DNA from: Clostridia bacterium
Lineage (GTDB): Bacteria; Bacillota; Clostridia; Christensenellales; Borkfalkiaceae
DNA length: 56,981 nt
Reading direction: 5' to 3'
NCBI GenBank assembly: GCA_017558105.1
Contig: JAFYWI010000003.1
Location: 1-56,981 of the forward strand
Under the pieces are notes generated by a model that searched no databases, was not told the origin of the DNA, and saw only the letters and a list, made by a program, of their open reading frames with translations. The translations under genes were made by a program, and so were the position numbers. Each line of letters starts with the position of its first letter. Position 1 is the stretch's first letter. Below are positions 44,506 through 52,436 of this stretch, piece by piece.

Positions 44506-44830
44506 AACCGTTTTTTCGCCTTGTTCGTAGTATTCTAAAACGATTGGTTTTTTTGCTAAATTTTTCTAACGTATAAAGTTCAAAATCGTTAGCCGTTTGC
44601 TTATAAAGTTTGCCGTCGTTAGCATAAAAAATTATTTCGCCGTCTATAACCAAAAAATCTATAAAATTATTTGGAAGTTTAACATTTTGTTTATCTTCTA
44701 AAAACCCGTAAGAGTAAATTTTGCCGTTATTTTCTATACACCCCGTTGTATAATGTTTAAATTTAAGCAAATCTAAAAGAGAAACTTTTTTACTTTTATT
44801 TTTAACAACGTTTAAGGTTTTTTTAATCAT
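44474..44830 (-). CDS. N-terminal part of the frameshifted propeller-like tail protein
   Basis: Starting at the ATG at 44830, which overlaps the connector stop as TAATG, 118 codons encode a strand-rich segment (GKIYSYGFLEDKQNVKL, DGEIIFYANDGKLY). After LEKFSKK the frame leaves the A7 run and continues with 30 basic, unlikely residues (RFRILRTRRKNG) to a stop. The other frame carries the homologous-looking continuation. A sequencing error, a real mutation or transcriptional slippage could explain it. Confidence 0.6.
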   Translation of the reverse strand: MIKKTLNVVKNKSKKVSLLDLLKFKHYTTGCIENNGKIYSYGFLEDKQNVKLPNNFIDFLVIDGEIIFYANDGKLYKQTANDFELYTLEKFSKKTNRFRILRTRRKNGYVGRKRLCSI

Positions 44831-45387
44831 TAGCAAAAAAACCTACCCTTTATTTTTGCATTTTTCGGGGTGCAAATTAAACTTAACTCTTGCATATATC
44901 TTTCGTGCCACATAACGCTTTCGTCAAAAGCCTTTTCCATAAGTAAAAACTCACTGCAAACGCCGTAAGCAAGCACTCTGGCGCTAACCTGCCTTTCTTC
45001 GTAGCCTATTTTTTCGTTTATTGAATAATTAGTAGGCAAATATTTATACTCTACGTTTACTTCGTTTAAGCCTACGTCAACGTATTCGTGGTGCACTATA
45101 TATAATAAACTATTGCCGTAATCGTCGAAAACGTCTTTAATTTCTAATGGTGTTTCGGTTAAAGCAGAATAATAAATTTTGCCGTCTTCCGTTTTTACTT
45201 TTTCGGTTTTTACCATTGGAATATAAGTACAAGCAAGTTCATTTATAACAAGGTTGGCGCATTGAAGAAGATTGTTTACAGAATTTAAGGTTGAATAATC
45301 TTTAACGTTTTCTTCTTCTAAATAAACTTTAACGTCTTGCCTATTTAATAGTGAAGACGCCACTAAAATAATATCTTTAATTAACAT
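44830..45387 (-). CDS. Head-tail connector/adaptor protein
   Basis: GGAG 5 nt upstream selects the ATG at 45387 (185 aa); a GTG two codons earlier overlaps that site. The protein is mainly helical at the ends with a strand-rich centre (NEVNVEYKYLPTNYSIN) and lies straight after the capsid gene, the place of connector proteins (P22 gp4 or gp6-type adaptors) that close the portal. No sequence motif proves it; context is the main evidence. Confidence 0.6.
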   Translation of the reverse strand: MLIKDIILVASSLLNRQDVKVYLEEENVKDYSTLNSVNNLLQCANLVINELACTYIPMVKTEKVKTEDGKIYYSALTETPLEIKDVFDDYGNSLLYIVHHEYVDVGLNEVNVEYKYLPTNYSINEKIGYEERQVSARVLAYGVCSEFLLMEKAFDESVMWHERYMQELSLICTPKNAKIKGRFFC

Positions 45388-45404
45388 AGACACTCCTTTT
45401 TTTA

Positions 45405-45434
45405 TAAAACACGCCGAGCGCTTTGCTCGGCGTG
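45405..45434 (-). terminator. Partial terminator after the major capsid gene
   Basis: A 10-bp GC-rich stem CACGCCGAGC/GCTCGGCGTG with a 5-nt loop is followed on the minus strand by TTTTATAAAAAAA. In phage head operons such a site raises capsid mRNA relative to downstream genes. Confidence 0.75.
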
Positions 45435-45453
45435 AGTACTAATTTTTAATAAA

Positions 45454-46620
45454 TTATTCTTCTGTAATACCAGAAATCATACCTTGGCCGTTAGGACGTG
45501 CACAAATTAAATCTGCATATTTAACTAAGGTTGCAGTATAAACAGGTTTACCTGCTACTTGTTTTAATACTTTGCCGTCTTCACCTTCTAACCATTGCCA
45601 ATCGCAAAGTTGGTGTAGAGTAAAGTCGTTAGTGTTTAATAAGTACATTGTTCCTTCTGGGCAGAATCTGTCTGCAACGATAGGAATTCCGTTATAACTT
45701 AAAGCCTTATATCCACCTGCAAGTTCAAGCGTATCTATAAAACGTTTATTTTTAGCAAATAAGTTTTGAATAGCCCTTCTTACACCCCAACTACAAACTA
45801 TAAAGTTAACGGTGCTACCTGCGTTTTCTTCAATGGTATCTAACGCCATTTGAATAGTTTGTTCTGTTATTGCGCCTGCGTTTTTCTTAACGTAAGGTTT
45901 AAGCCAACTATGTGTTGCCTTGTTTAAGCCGTAAAGGTTGCCTTCTTCGTTAAAAATAGCCTTTAAGCCTGTAATTTCGTTGTTATATGAACCTTGAATT
46001 GTAACGATTGCACCAGCATCTACGTTAGATATTGAACTTGCAACTGAAATAGTTTTGTTTAACCTATCTATTGCAATAATTCTTTTTTGGCTTGCAGAAG
46101 AAATAACTTCTCCGTCTGCCGTTCTAAAATCTACAACCATACCTTCCATAAGGTTTTTAACAGAATCTAAAGTAATAACGCCGTTTTCTACCTTGCTAAC
46201 TACTGCTAACGTGCCAGAGCCGTCGCCAAACAGCATTCTGCCAAAGTTAAAAGAACTTGCTTTTAACAAGCCTTCCATTTCTGCGTTTAATAGTGAAACG
46301 AAAGCACCTGAATTATTTTCAGAAGCCCTTACAGCCTTATCTGAAATTTCAATAGTTCCGTAAAGGTTTTTTAAGGTTACAACGAATTGTTCGTAGTTGT
46401 TGCCAACTGCATCTGGCAATTCGCCGTCTTCCGTGCCTGCACCGATACCACCGTTCATACCGTAGATAGCAAGTTTTCTAACTTCTTTGCCCCAAACGTC
46501 GTCGGTAGTTTGCTTAATTGCAGAAAGCAATGGATTTGTTTTATAGTTTAATTGTTCTGCTACAACGTCTAAATAAAATGATTTTAACGCTTTATCTGCG
46601 TTAGTTAATGTTACTGCCAT
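45454..46620 (-). CDS. Phage major capsid protein (HK97-fold type)
   Basis: The 388-aa protein shows the layout of P22/SU10-type coat proteins: an N-terminal arm (DVVAEQLNYKTNPLLSAIK), EQFVVTLKNLYGTIEISDKA, an inserted strand-rich domain (about residues 140-215, VSKVENGVITLDSVKNL), then TVNFIVCSWGVRRAIQNLF, YNGIPIVADRFCPEGTMYLL and a final ADLICARPNGQG. It follows a scaffold-like gene and precedes a connector. AGAGG precedes the ATG. Confidence comes from both sequence pattern and module order. Confidence 0.85.
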   Translation of the reverse strand: MAVTLTNADKALKSFYLDVVAEQLNYKTNPLLSAIKQTTDDVWGKEVRKLAIYGMNGGIGAGTEDGELPDAVGNNYEQFVVTLKNLYGTIEISDKAVRASENNSGAFVSLLNAEMEGLLKASSFNFGRMLFGDGSGTLAVVSKVENGVITLDSVKNLMEGMVVDFRTADGEVISSASQKRIIAIDRLNKTISVASSISNVDAGAIVTIQGSYNNEITGLKAIFNEEGNLYGLNKATHSWLKPYVKKNAGAITEQTIQMALDTIEENAGSTVNFIVCSWGVRRAIQNLFAKNKRFIDTLELAGGYKALSYNGIPIVADRFCPEGTMYLLNTNDFTLHQLCDWQWLEGEDGKVLKQVAGKPVYTATLVKYADLICARPNGQGMISGITEE

Positions 46621-46636
46621 TTTTAATACCTCTTAA

Positions 46637-47065
46637 TTATTTTAATATTTCTTTTGCAAGCATTCCTGCTTCAAAAATGCTTTTTGGTTTTTCTATTGGT
46701 GTTTTAACACCAACGCCACTTTCCGTCATAACGACGGCTTTTTGTTTAGAATTTAAAACTTCTTTAAGGTAGTCTTTAAGAATTTGTTCTTTATTCTCTT
46801 GGGTTATACCGTTAGAAAAGTTTTCTTCTAAAATTTTCCCACTTTCTGCCGAACCATTGGTTTTTTCGGCAATACCCTCCAACTCTTTTAGTCGCTGACA
46901 GCGTTTGGTAAATTCAGCCTGTAAAGAATTGTACGCTTGAAGTAGGGCGTTTACGTCTTTGAACTTGCCCAATGAGATTTCTGCTTGTTTCCCTTCGCCT
47001 AAACTCTTTTCTGCCTCTGCAGGTTGCGCTGTTGCTTCAATTTGTTCATTAATTACTTCTTCCAT
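46637..47065 (-). CDS. Phage scaffolding protein
   Basis: The 142-aa acidic, helical protein (about residues 30-75, DVNALLQAYNSLQAEFTKR) has a disordered N-terminus rich in Glu and Ala, and lies between portal and capsid genes, the standard place of the capsid scaffold. The function is inferred from composition, size and position; no conserved motif is needed in this family. AAGGAG precedes the ATG. Confidence 0.75.
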   Translation of the reverse strand: MEEVINEQIEATAQPAEAEKSLGEGKQAEISLGKFKDVNALLQAYNSLQAEFTKRCQRLKELEGIAEKTNGSAESGKILEENFSNGITQENKEQILKDYLKEVLNSKQKAVVMTESGVGVKTPIEKPKSIFEAGMLAKEILK

Positions 47066-47082
47066 ATTTTTTCTCCTTATAT

Positions 47083-48954
47083 TTATAACACCTTTTCTTT
47101 TAGTGGTATTATTCTTTGTTTATGTTCTTTAACGTGGTAGAATAAATTTTCTTTTTGTTTATCGGTTAAATTTTCGTACTCACTTAAAAAATATCTAACG
47201 TGTTCGTCTGCGTGAATAGAGTGGTCGTCTACTTCGTCAACTTCAACGAGTTTAGATTTAATTTTTTCATTTTCGGCTTGTGCTTTTTCTTCGTGCAAGC
47301 GAGCAAGCCCCTTTTGATAATCTAATTCTTTATAACCAAGTAGCGCCAAAACTTTTTCTTTGGTGCTTGGTCTTAAAATGCCGTCTTCATCTAATAAAAG
47401 TCCACTATTATACAACTTAAAAATCATTTCCTTTTTTTGTGATGGAGTATATAAAAGTTCGTTTTCGCTTTCTAAATACACGTCGTCTGACGTAGCAGAT
47501 TTATTGTCGGCATAAAGAATTTTCGTTCTGTTAAATTCCGTTAAAACCTTAATTGCCTTAACCCCTGAAATGAATTGAGAATATAGCCTTAAAATTTGTT
47601 TTGCCAAAAGTAAATAGTTTTGCCTAATACCTTCTGCAACGAAAGTCATTCTTTCGTTATCTTGGCTAATTAAAATTTCTAAAGCGCTACCACTAGAAAC
47701 TTTTGCGTTTTGGCTACTTGAAGAAACTTCACTAACCCCGCTAATAATAACGAATTCGCTTAATAATTTTTCTTCTTCATCGTTAAAATCTGGTGGCAGA
47801 GAATTGCTCTCCATAATTTCCGGTGCTTTAGAGCCTTGCCTATATACTAAAATTTTACCAGGAGATAAACCTTCGTCTGCTAAATCGTCTACGTCGATAG
47901 AGCCGTCTTCAACAGATAAAACTCCCATAGAAAGCCTATTTAAGAATTCGTGTTTTCTGTTTTTAACTGCGTTATAAGCACGTTGAACGGGTATTAACCT
48001 TTCTATTATGCTAGAGCCGAAAAAACTACCCGAAACGTTTACCGAAACTTGTTTAATAAACGGGTAAATTCTGCTTTGGTTTTTGCCATTTTTATAAGGC
48101 AATTCACCGTAATATAAAAGTTTATCGCCAGCAACCGTTATAAGCCTGCCGTTAGGAAATTCTACCGTAGGTTTTTCGTATTTTTCTATAACTATTTGTG
48201 CGTTAGAAATCTTTCTAGAAGAATAATTTTTATTTAGCCCTAAATTACCACTTTCGCTACTACCAAAAACGTCTATTTCTTCGCCAACCACGTCTACTCC
48301 GTAAAGCCTTTTAATTTCATCTACCCTAACCACTTTTGCGTGAATAATACTATCGCACTCGGTTAGTTCTTCTTTATAAAGGTTGTCTGGGTAGATTTCA
48401 AAAGGTGAAACGGCAACTACTTTAACCTCTCCTTCAAAAACTTCTTTGCCGTCTACCGTGCCTAAACTATTGCCACCAAAATTATCCCAAACAACTTTAT
48501 AAAAAGCCGTTCCACATACTTCAGCCCAGTTTGAAACTTGTTTAACAACGTTTTCTATTTGAATATTCTTAAAAGCGCTATCTAAAAGTTTTTCTGCAAT
48601 AGTTGCATCGGTAACGTCTTTGTCGTCGTCTGATTTAGGTCTTATGGCAATTACCGGGGTAACCCTATAAAACTTTGCAAGCCTTGTTTCAATAATTGGC
48701 GCAATATGGTTAAAAACACCTTTGTTTTGCCAAGAAAAATCGCTATCTTCATCAAAAATTTCACCGCGCTTATTAACGTAGCAATATTGGTTGCCACACA
48801 AAAAGTTTATGTTAAGTTCCCACTGCCTTTCATATTGCAACCTTTCTTTTCTACGATTTTCAAAGTCTATTTTAACGTTTTCAACAATTTCGTTAATAAA
48901 CTTTGCTTTCTTTTCTTCTTCTTGTTTTTTTAAGTTATTTATGCTTTGTTTCAA
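47083..48954 (-). CDS. Phage portal protein (P22-like)
   Basis: The 623-aa protein has the P22-type portal pattern: an N-terminal RQWELNINFLCGNQY, FNHIAPIIETRLAKF, an AEVCGTAFYKVVWD wing segment, AVSPFEIYPDN, SIIERLIPVQRAYNAVKNRK (stem helix region) and a helical C-terminal barrel. It forms the dodecameric DNA gate at one capsid vertex. It starts with TTG directly after the TAA of the preceding gene; GGGAGG 7 nt upstream supports this start. It lies between a small protein after the terminase and the scaffold. Confidence 0.88.
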   Translation of the reverse strand: MKQSINNLKKQEEEKKAKFINEIVENVKIDFENRRKERLQYERQWELNINFLCGNQYCYVNKRGEIFDEDSDFSWQNKGVFNHIAPIIETRLAKFYRVTPVIAIRPKSDDDKDVTDATIAEKLLDSAFKNIQIENVVKQVSNWAEVCGTAFYKVVWDNFGGNSLGTVDGKEVFEGEVKVVAVSPFEIYPDNLYKEELTECDSIIHAKVVRVDEIKRLYGVDVVGEEIDVFGSSESGNLGLNKNYSSRKISNAQIVIEKYEKPTVEFPNGRLITVAGDKLLYYGELPYKNGKNQSRIYPFIKQVSVNVSGSFFGSSIIERLIPVQRAYNAVKNRKHEFLNRLSMGVLSVEDGSIDVDDLADEGLSPGKILVYRQGSKAPEIMESNSLPPDFNDEEEKLLSEFVIISGVSEVSSSSQNAKVSSGSALEILISQDNERMTFVAEGIRQNYLLLAKQILRLYSQFISGVKAIKVLTEFNRTKILYADNKSATSDDVYLESENELLYTPSQKKEMIFKLYNSGLLLDEDGILRPSTKEKVLALLGYKELDYQKGLARLHEEKAQAENEKIKSKLVEVDEVDDHSIHADEHVRYFLSEYENLTDKQKENLFYHVKEHKQRIIPLKEKVL

Positions 48955-49251
48955 TTAAATACCTCCCAAATCGGTTTGCTCTTTAAGTAGTTGTAGCAAA
49001 CGTATTTTTTCATTTTCTAATTGTTCGTCTGTCATTTCGCTTATTGGCACGGCGTCGTCTATAAGAATTTTAATAGCCGTCATATCTGGTGGAACGTTCT
49101 TTTTTGTAACTTTCTTTTTAGTTAATTTAATTTCCCCGTTGTCGTCTATAGCATATTCTTCGGTAACTTCAGTGCTATCAAAACCAATGGCTTTTTTAAT
49201 TAATGCAGACTTTAATTTATCTTCACTTGTTTTTTTACCTTTTCCTTTCAT
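48955..49251 (-). CDS. Small phage protein, terminase small-subunit-like C-terminal segment
   Basis: The 98-aa basic-then-acidic protein contains KKKVTKKNVPPDMTAIKIL (about residues 40-60), resembling the conserved PPD-x-AI segment near the C-terminus of small terminase subunits from Gram-positive phages. The usual N-terminal HTH is absent. Its start overlaps the end of the large terminase gene by 17 bp. It is perhaps a shortened small subunit or a packaging accessory; the order (after, not before, the large subunit) is unusual. Confidence 0.5.
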   Translation of the reverse strand: MKGKGKKTSEDKLKSALIKKAIGFDSTEVTEEYAIDDNGEIKLTKKKVTKKNVPPDMTAIKILIDDAVPISEMTDEQLENEKIRLLQLLKEQTDLGGI

Positions 49252-50665
49252 TTATAATTTTCCTAATACGCCTTTCCTTATCTTTTTCTATAATAGATTT
49301 TTCTTTTTTTATAGGCGTTGAAGATGGCTTGGTCATTAAATAATAACGTAATTCATCTAACGCGTGGTCATCAACTTTTTTAGGCGAATCGCCGTCTCCC
49401 CACCTATAACTTTTAAGTTCTTTAATTAAATTAACGCAATTTTTAAATATATATAGTTTAGGGTGATTTCCCTTTCCGCTTAAATACTGCTTAACCACTT
49501 GAATACCACTAAACATATCTTTATTAACTTTAGGGTTGGCTAAAATATCGTAATCGTAAAAAAGTTCCTTTACGCTTTTCATACCTGCAAGAGTTCTTTG
49601 GTTACCAGCAGAGTCAATTAATGCTTGCACTCTGCCGTTTTTATCTCTTTTCCAATTTAATCTGTTACAAATTTCTTTAATTTTATCAGAGTGGTATTTA
49701 ACGTCTTTACCTGCTTCAAAATGTTCGGCAATAACGTAAACGTTGTCGTCGTAATCTACCGCGTACCAATGGCAAGATAAAGGATTGTTTAGACCTGGGT
49801 CTATAGATAAAGTATCTTGCCACTCAATAGGCACGTCAAAAGGGTCTATAACGTTAACGTTTTCGTCAAATTCGGTATAAACCAACCCACTTTGAGCCCT
49901 AAACTTACCATATCTTCTTGCTTCTAATTGGTCTTGTGGCAAACTTGCAGTTAACTCTTCTATTTCATACTTGTCTAAAAAAGGGTTATCTCCCCACTCC
50001 ATAAACTCGTACCAAACTTCTTTAGAGCGCCCGTTGTTAAGGTAAATTTCATCGTAGATAAAGGTAAGCCCTTTTAACGGCGTCATCGTGCCAAAAATAT
50101 CTCCCTTTTTATCTAAAACACGCATTTTACACTCAAAATAAATATCTTCTGGTGGTTCTTCATCAAACCAAACGAAGTCAAGCGAACTTCCCTGAAACTT
50201 TTCTCTACCTTGGTCGCAACTCTTAAAGCCTATGGTAGAAGTGCCACCAAACACGTTTTTAATTTTAATTTGGTCTATAACTCCGTTTTTTAGGTTGTCT
50301 TTTCTGCCAGATAGCATAGTTACGTCTTCTATCCAACTAGGGTTTAGGTAAGAAAGTATTTTTGCTTGAGCAACGTCTCTTTGCACTTGCGTAGAAAGGC
50401 TAACAACCCAACCGAAAACGTTATCTTTATTTTTTCTATAAGGGTGTATTCCCCTTGCTAAATAAATGCTTTCAACTGCGCCACACTCCGTTTTGCCACT
50501 TCTGTTGCCACCAAACACCCACCTATTTTTCTTTGGGCATTTATGAAATTCAAGTTGTTTTTTATGCACTAATTCGCCGGTGTTATAAGTTAATAAAACG
50601 TTTTGCTTTTTTCTTTTTTTAAGTTCTTTTTCTATTAAACAAATTCTTTCTATAATCTCTTTCAT
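49235..50665 (-). CDS. Phage terminase large subunit
   Basis: The 476-aa protein has Walker A GGNRSGKT at 52-59, Walker B with the catalytic Glu in VWFDEE (165-170), the coupling motif GTMTPLKG near 192, and a C-terminal RNase H-like nuclease with D289 (SIDPG), D351 (IDSAG) and DDHALDE (432-438). All ATPase and nuclease residues are present, so the motor looks functional. It packages DNA into the procapsid through the portal. It is the first gene of the module; the ribosome site is weak (AGGA, 14 nt upstream). Confidence 0.93.
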   Translation of the reverse strand: MKEIIERICLIEKELKKRKKQNVLLTYNTGELVHKKQLEFHKCPKKNRWVFGGNRSGKTECGAVESIYLARGIHPYRKNKDNVFGWVVSLSTQVQRDVAQAKILSYLNPSWIEDVTMLSGRKDNLKNGVIDQIKIKNVFGGTSTIGFKSCDQGREKFQGSSLDFVWFDEEPPEDIYFECKMRVLDKKGDIFGTMTPLKGLTFIYDEIYLNNGRSKEVWYEFMEWGDNPFLDKYEIEELTASLPQDQLEARRYGKFRAQSGLVYTEFDENVNVIDPFDVPIEWQDTLSIDPGLNNPLSCHWYAVDYDDNVYVIAEHFEAGKDVKYHSDKIKEICNRLNWKRDKNGRVQALIDSAGNQRTLAGMKSVKELFYDYDILANPKVNKDMFSGIQVVKQYLSGKGNHPKLYIFKNCVNLIKELKSYRWGDGDSPKKVDDHALDELRYYLMTKPSSTPIKKEKSIIEKDKERRIRKIINERKR

Positions 50666-50761
50666 TTTCTACAATTTTTCCTTTTTTTAGATATTAAAAC
50701 CTAGTTACCTTAGTTTTTCTTGTACTATAATTGCCATAAAACAGCCACAAAGAAGGTAAAA

Positions 50762-51499
50762 ATGAAAGGCATTAAAAGTTTTTTAATAATTCTAATAATT
50801 TTTTTATTTGTACCGAATGTAAATATTTTTAACGTAAATAAGGCTAATGCAGAAAGCAACAAATATTTAAGGGTGATAAACCAAACCACCCCTTTTTGTT
50901 TAGACGAATATGCTTCTACCCCGTTATTTTTCTTGCCGTATACCTTTTACGTTAGGGTAATTAGCACTTCTTCTTATTCCGTTCATATAGAATGTTATGG
51001 AAACGGCACGACCAAAATAGATGGTTACGTGCCACTTAATACTCTTTTTGACGACGGGTTATCTACCACAAGCCCTTATTTAGACTATAAAATAACAACC
51101 ATTTCTTCTACGCCACTTTATAGCGATTTTGAACAAAATAATAGAATTATGTTCATTTTTCCAGAAAGGCAATTAAACTATTATGGTAAAATAGAAAACT
51201 CATTAAACAAAGTAATGTATTTCGTTGGATATGGCGACCAGTTAGGCTACGTTAGCGAAGATGCACTTTTGCCTTTTAACTTGCCGTTACACCCTAACGA
51301 ATTAACCTTTTTAGAAAAAGATGAGCCAACCATAAACCAACCTACTACCACACCCGAAGGCGATGATTTTTTTAGTTTAAAAATAGTTATAATAATACTT
51401 TTAATTTTTGCTGGCATAATAGCAGTATTCGTTGCCTTTACCGGTAAAAGCCGTAAAAACACCAACACCATTTATTACGATGAAAACGACTACGAATAA
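50762..51499 (+). CDS. Membrane-anchored extracellular protein with SH3-like repeats
   Basis: GAAGG 6 nt upstream fixes the ATG at 50762 (245 aa). Residues 1-28 form a signal peptide (IKSFLIILIIFLFVP ... ANAES). Two strand-rich, SH3-like segments follow (about 30-100 and 105-180), then a Thr/Pro stretch, a membrane helix (about 203-226) and a basic tail. The architecture matches the last third of the 883-aa protein at 52437. It is convergent with the sigma-like gene and divergent from the terminase gene. Confidence 0.65.
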   Translation: MKGIKSFLIILIIFLFVPNVNIFNVNKANAESNKYLRVINQTTPFCLDEYASTPLFFLPYTFYVRVISTSSYSVHIECYGNGTTKIDGYVPLNTLFDDGLSTTSPYLDYKITTISSTPLYSDFEQNNRIMFIFPERQLNYYGKIENSLNKVMYFVGYGDQLGYVSEDALLPFNLPLHPNELTFLEKDEPTINQPTTTPEGDDFFSLKIVIIILLIFAGIIAVFVAFTGKSRKNTNTIYYDENDYE

Positions 51500-51502
51500 G
51501 TT

Positions 51503-52039
51503 TTAAGCAATTTTAACCTTTGTTTTTTTAGGCATTTTTACGTTGTTTTCAATTGTTTTAGCAGAAAAAGTTTTTCTTTTATTAGTAATTTTTTCATATT
51601 CTAAAACACGTTTGTAAAGTTCTTTAAAAAAATCTATATTTAAGCAGTTTTTAATAAACCAATCGTCGTCTATGCCACAATATTCTAAACGTTTAGAAAA
51701 CAAGTTTATTAACTTAATTTGTTTTCTAAAATAACCCCTGCTACTAGCATCAAAGTTCTTAAAATACTCTTTTGGTTTGTTCTTAAAATATTTGTATGAA
51801 AAGCAGTCTAACTCGTCTAAAGAAAATTTTTCTAAAACTTTATCTAAAATAATTTTAACGTTAATTATAATTTGTTTTTGATTTGTTAAACCCAAAATTT
51901 GTTCACATTGGAAAAGTGCCGGTGAAAAAATTCCCATAGAAGCAAAAGCCTTTTTTTCAACTAATTCGTCTATTTGCTCTGTTAAAGAAATTAAATTTGG
52001 GTAAGCATATAAAAGTGTTTTAGCATAATAATTGTTCAT
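51503..52039 (-). CDS. Small sigma-region-4-like protein, possible phage late regulator
   Basis: The 178-aa protein has a segment at about residues 72-125 (LDELDCFSYKYFKNKPKEYF then SSRGYFRKQIKLINLFSK) with the helix spacing of a sigma region 4/ArpU-type HTH, and a basic C-terminus (KMPKKTKVKIA). It has a near-consensus promoter of its own and lies beside the capsid module on the same strand. A late-gene activator role is inferred from fold guess and context only. Confidence 0.5.
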   Translation of the reverse strand: MNNYYAKTLLYAYPNLISLTEQIDELVEKKAFASMGIFSPALFQCEQILGLTNQKQIIINVKIILDKVLEKFSLDELDCFSYKYFKNKPKEYFKNFDASSRGYFRKQIKLINLFSKRLEYCGIDDDWFIKNCLNIDFFKELYKRVLEYEKITNKRKTFSAKTIENNVKMPKKTKVKIA

Positions 52040-52089
52040 AACGGTTTCTCCAAAGTAAATTTTTATAAGTTTTTCAAAAAACTACCACC

Positions 52090-52118
52090 ATTATAAAAGT
52101 TAAAAAAAGGGTAGTCAA
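52090..52118 (-). promoter_or_regulatory. Near-consensus promoter of the sigma-like gene
   Basis: Minus-strand TTGACT (52113-52118), a 17-bp spacer and TATAAT (52090-52095). Confidence 0.85.
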
Positions 52119-52188
52119 TGTTTTATGTCGCTTTTTGAACAAAAATAAAAATATTTGTACAAAATTGCAAAATGCTGTCATAAATGTG

Positions 52189-52217
52189 TTGACTTTTGCT
52201 TTTTGCAGATGTAAAAT
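52189..52217 (+). promoter_or_regulatory. Plus-strand promoter with LexA box at its start
   Basis: TTGACT (52189-52194), a 17-bp spacer and TAAAAT (52212-52217). The LexA box begins 12 bp after the -10, over the initially transcribed region. Confidence 0.7.
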
Positions 52218-52228
52218 TTCCAAATTTA

Positions 52229-52242
52229 CGAACATTTGTTCG
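52229..52242. promoter_or_regulatory. LexA (SOS) box
   Basis: CGAACATTTGTTCG matches the Gram-positive LexA/DinR consensus CGAAC-N4-GTTCG in both half-sites. It is placed to repress the plus-strand promoter at 52189-52217. Confidence 0.8.
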
Positions 52243-52274
52243 CTTTTTGTTTGTCTAAATTTACCACCTTAACT

Positions 52275-52289
52275 TGACAACTTTTGTCA
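52275..52289. promoter_or_regulatory. TGACAA-N3-TTGTCA dyad
   Basis: A perfect 6-bp inverted repeat with a 3-bp centre, 33 bp after the LexA box. A related pair of half-sites (TGTCA...TTGAC, 52176-52193) overlaps the upstream -35, so one regulator may bind both. Confidence 0.4.
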
Positions 52290-52400
52290 TATTAACAAAC
52301 AAATTTTATAAATTTTCCTTTATTTACCAACCCTTTTACACTCCCAACAGTTCCCCTACAAATAAAAATTAAATATTTATATTTAAAATGTAAAAACTTA

Positions 52401-52429
52401 TTGAAAAATAGTATTTTTTGTGCTAAAAT
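52401..52429 (+). promoter_or_regulatory. Promoter of the propeller protein gene, apparently leaderless
   Basis: TTGAAA (52401-52406), a 17-bp spacer and TAAAAT (52424-52429) preceded by TGC. The ATG lies seven bases after the -10, at the expected transcription start, and no Shine-Dalgarno sequence fits between. Confidence 0.65.
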
Positions 52430-52436
52430 AGTTTTT

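Larger units (their letters stand above)
52040..52436. other. 397-bp divergent control region
   Basis: The region contains three sigma-A-type promoters (one minus, two plus), a LexA box, a TGACAA/TTGTCA dyad, a TTTGTACAAA palindrome (52154-52163), and an ACTACC/GGTAGT inverted repeat (52081-52086, 52110-52115) around the minus promoter. No ORF is supported inside it. This density of sites is typical of phage or stress-response switches. Confidence 0.7.

Noticed and set aside
42668-52039. Intact active prophage
   Set aside because: Integrase, repressor, replication, tail, ejection and lysis genes are all absent, and no attachment repeats were found at the borders.
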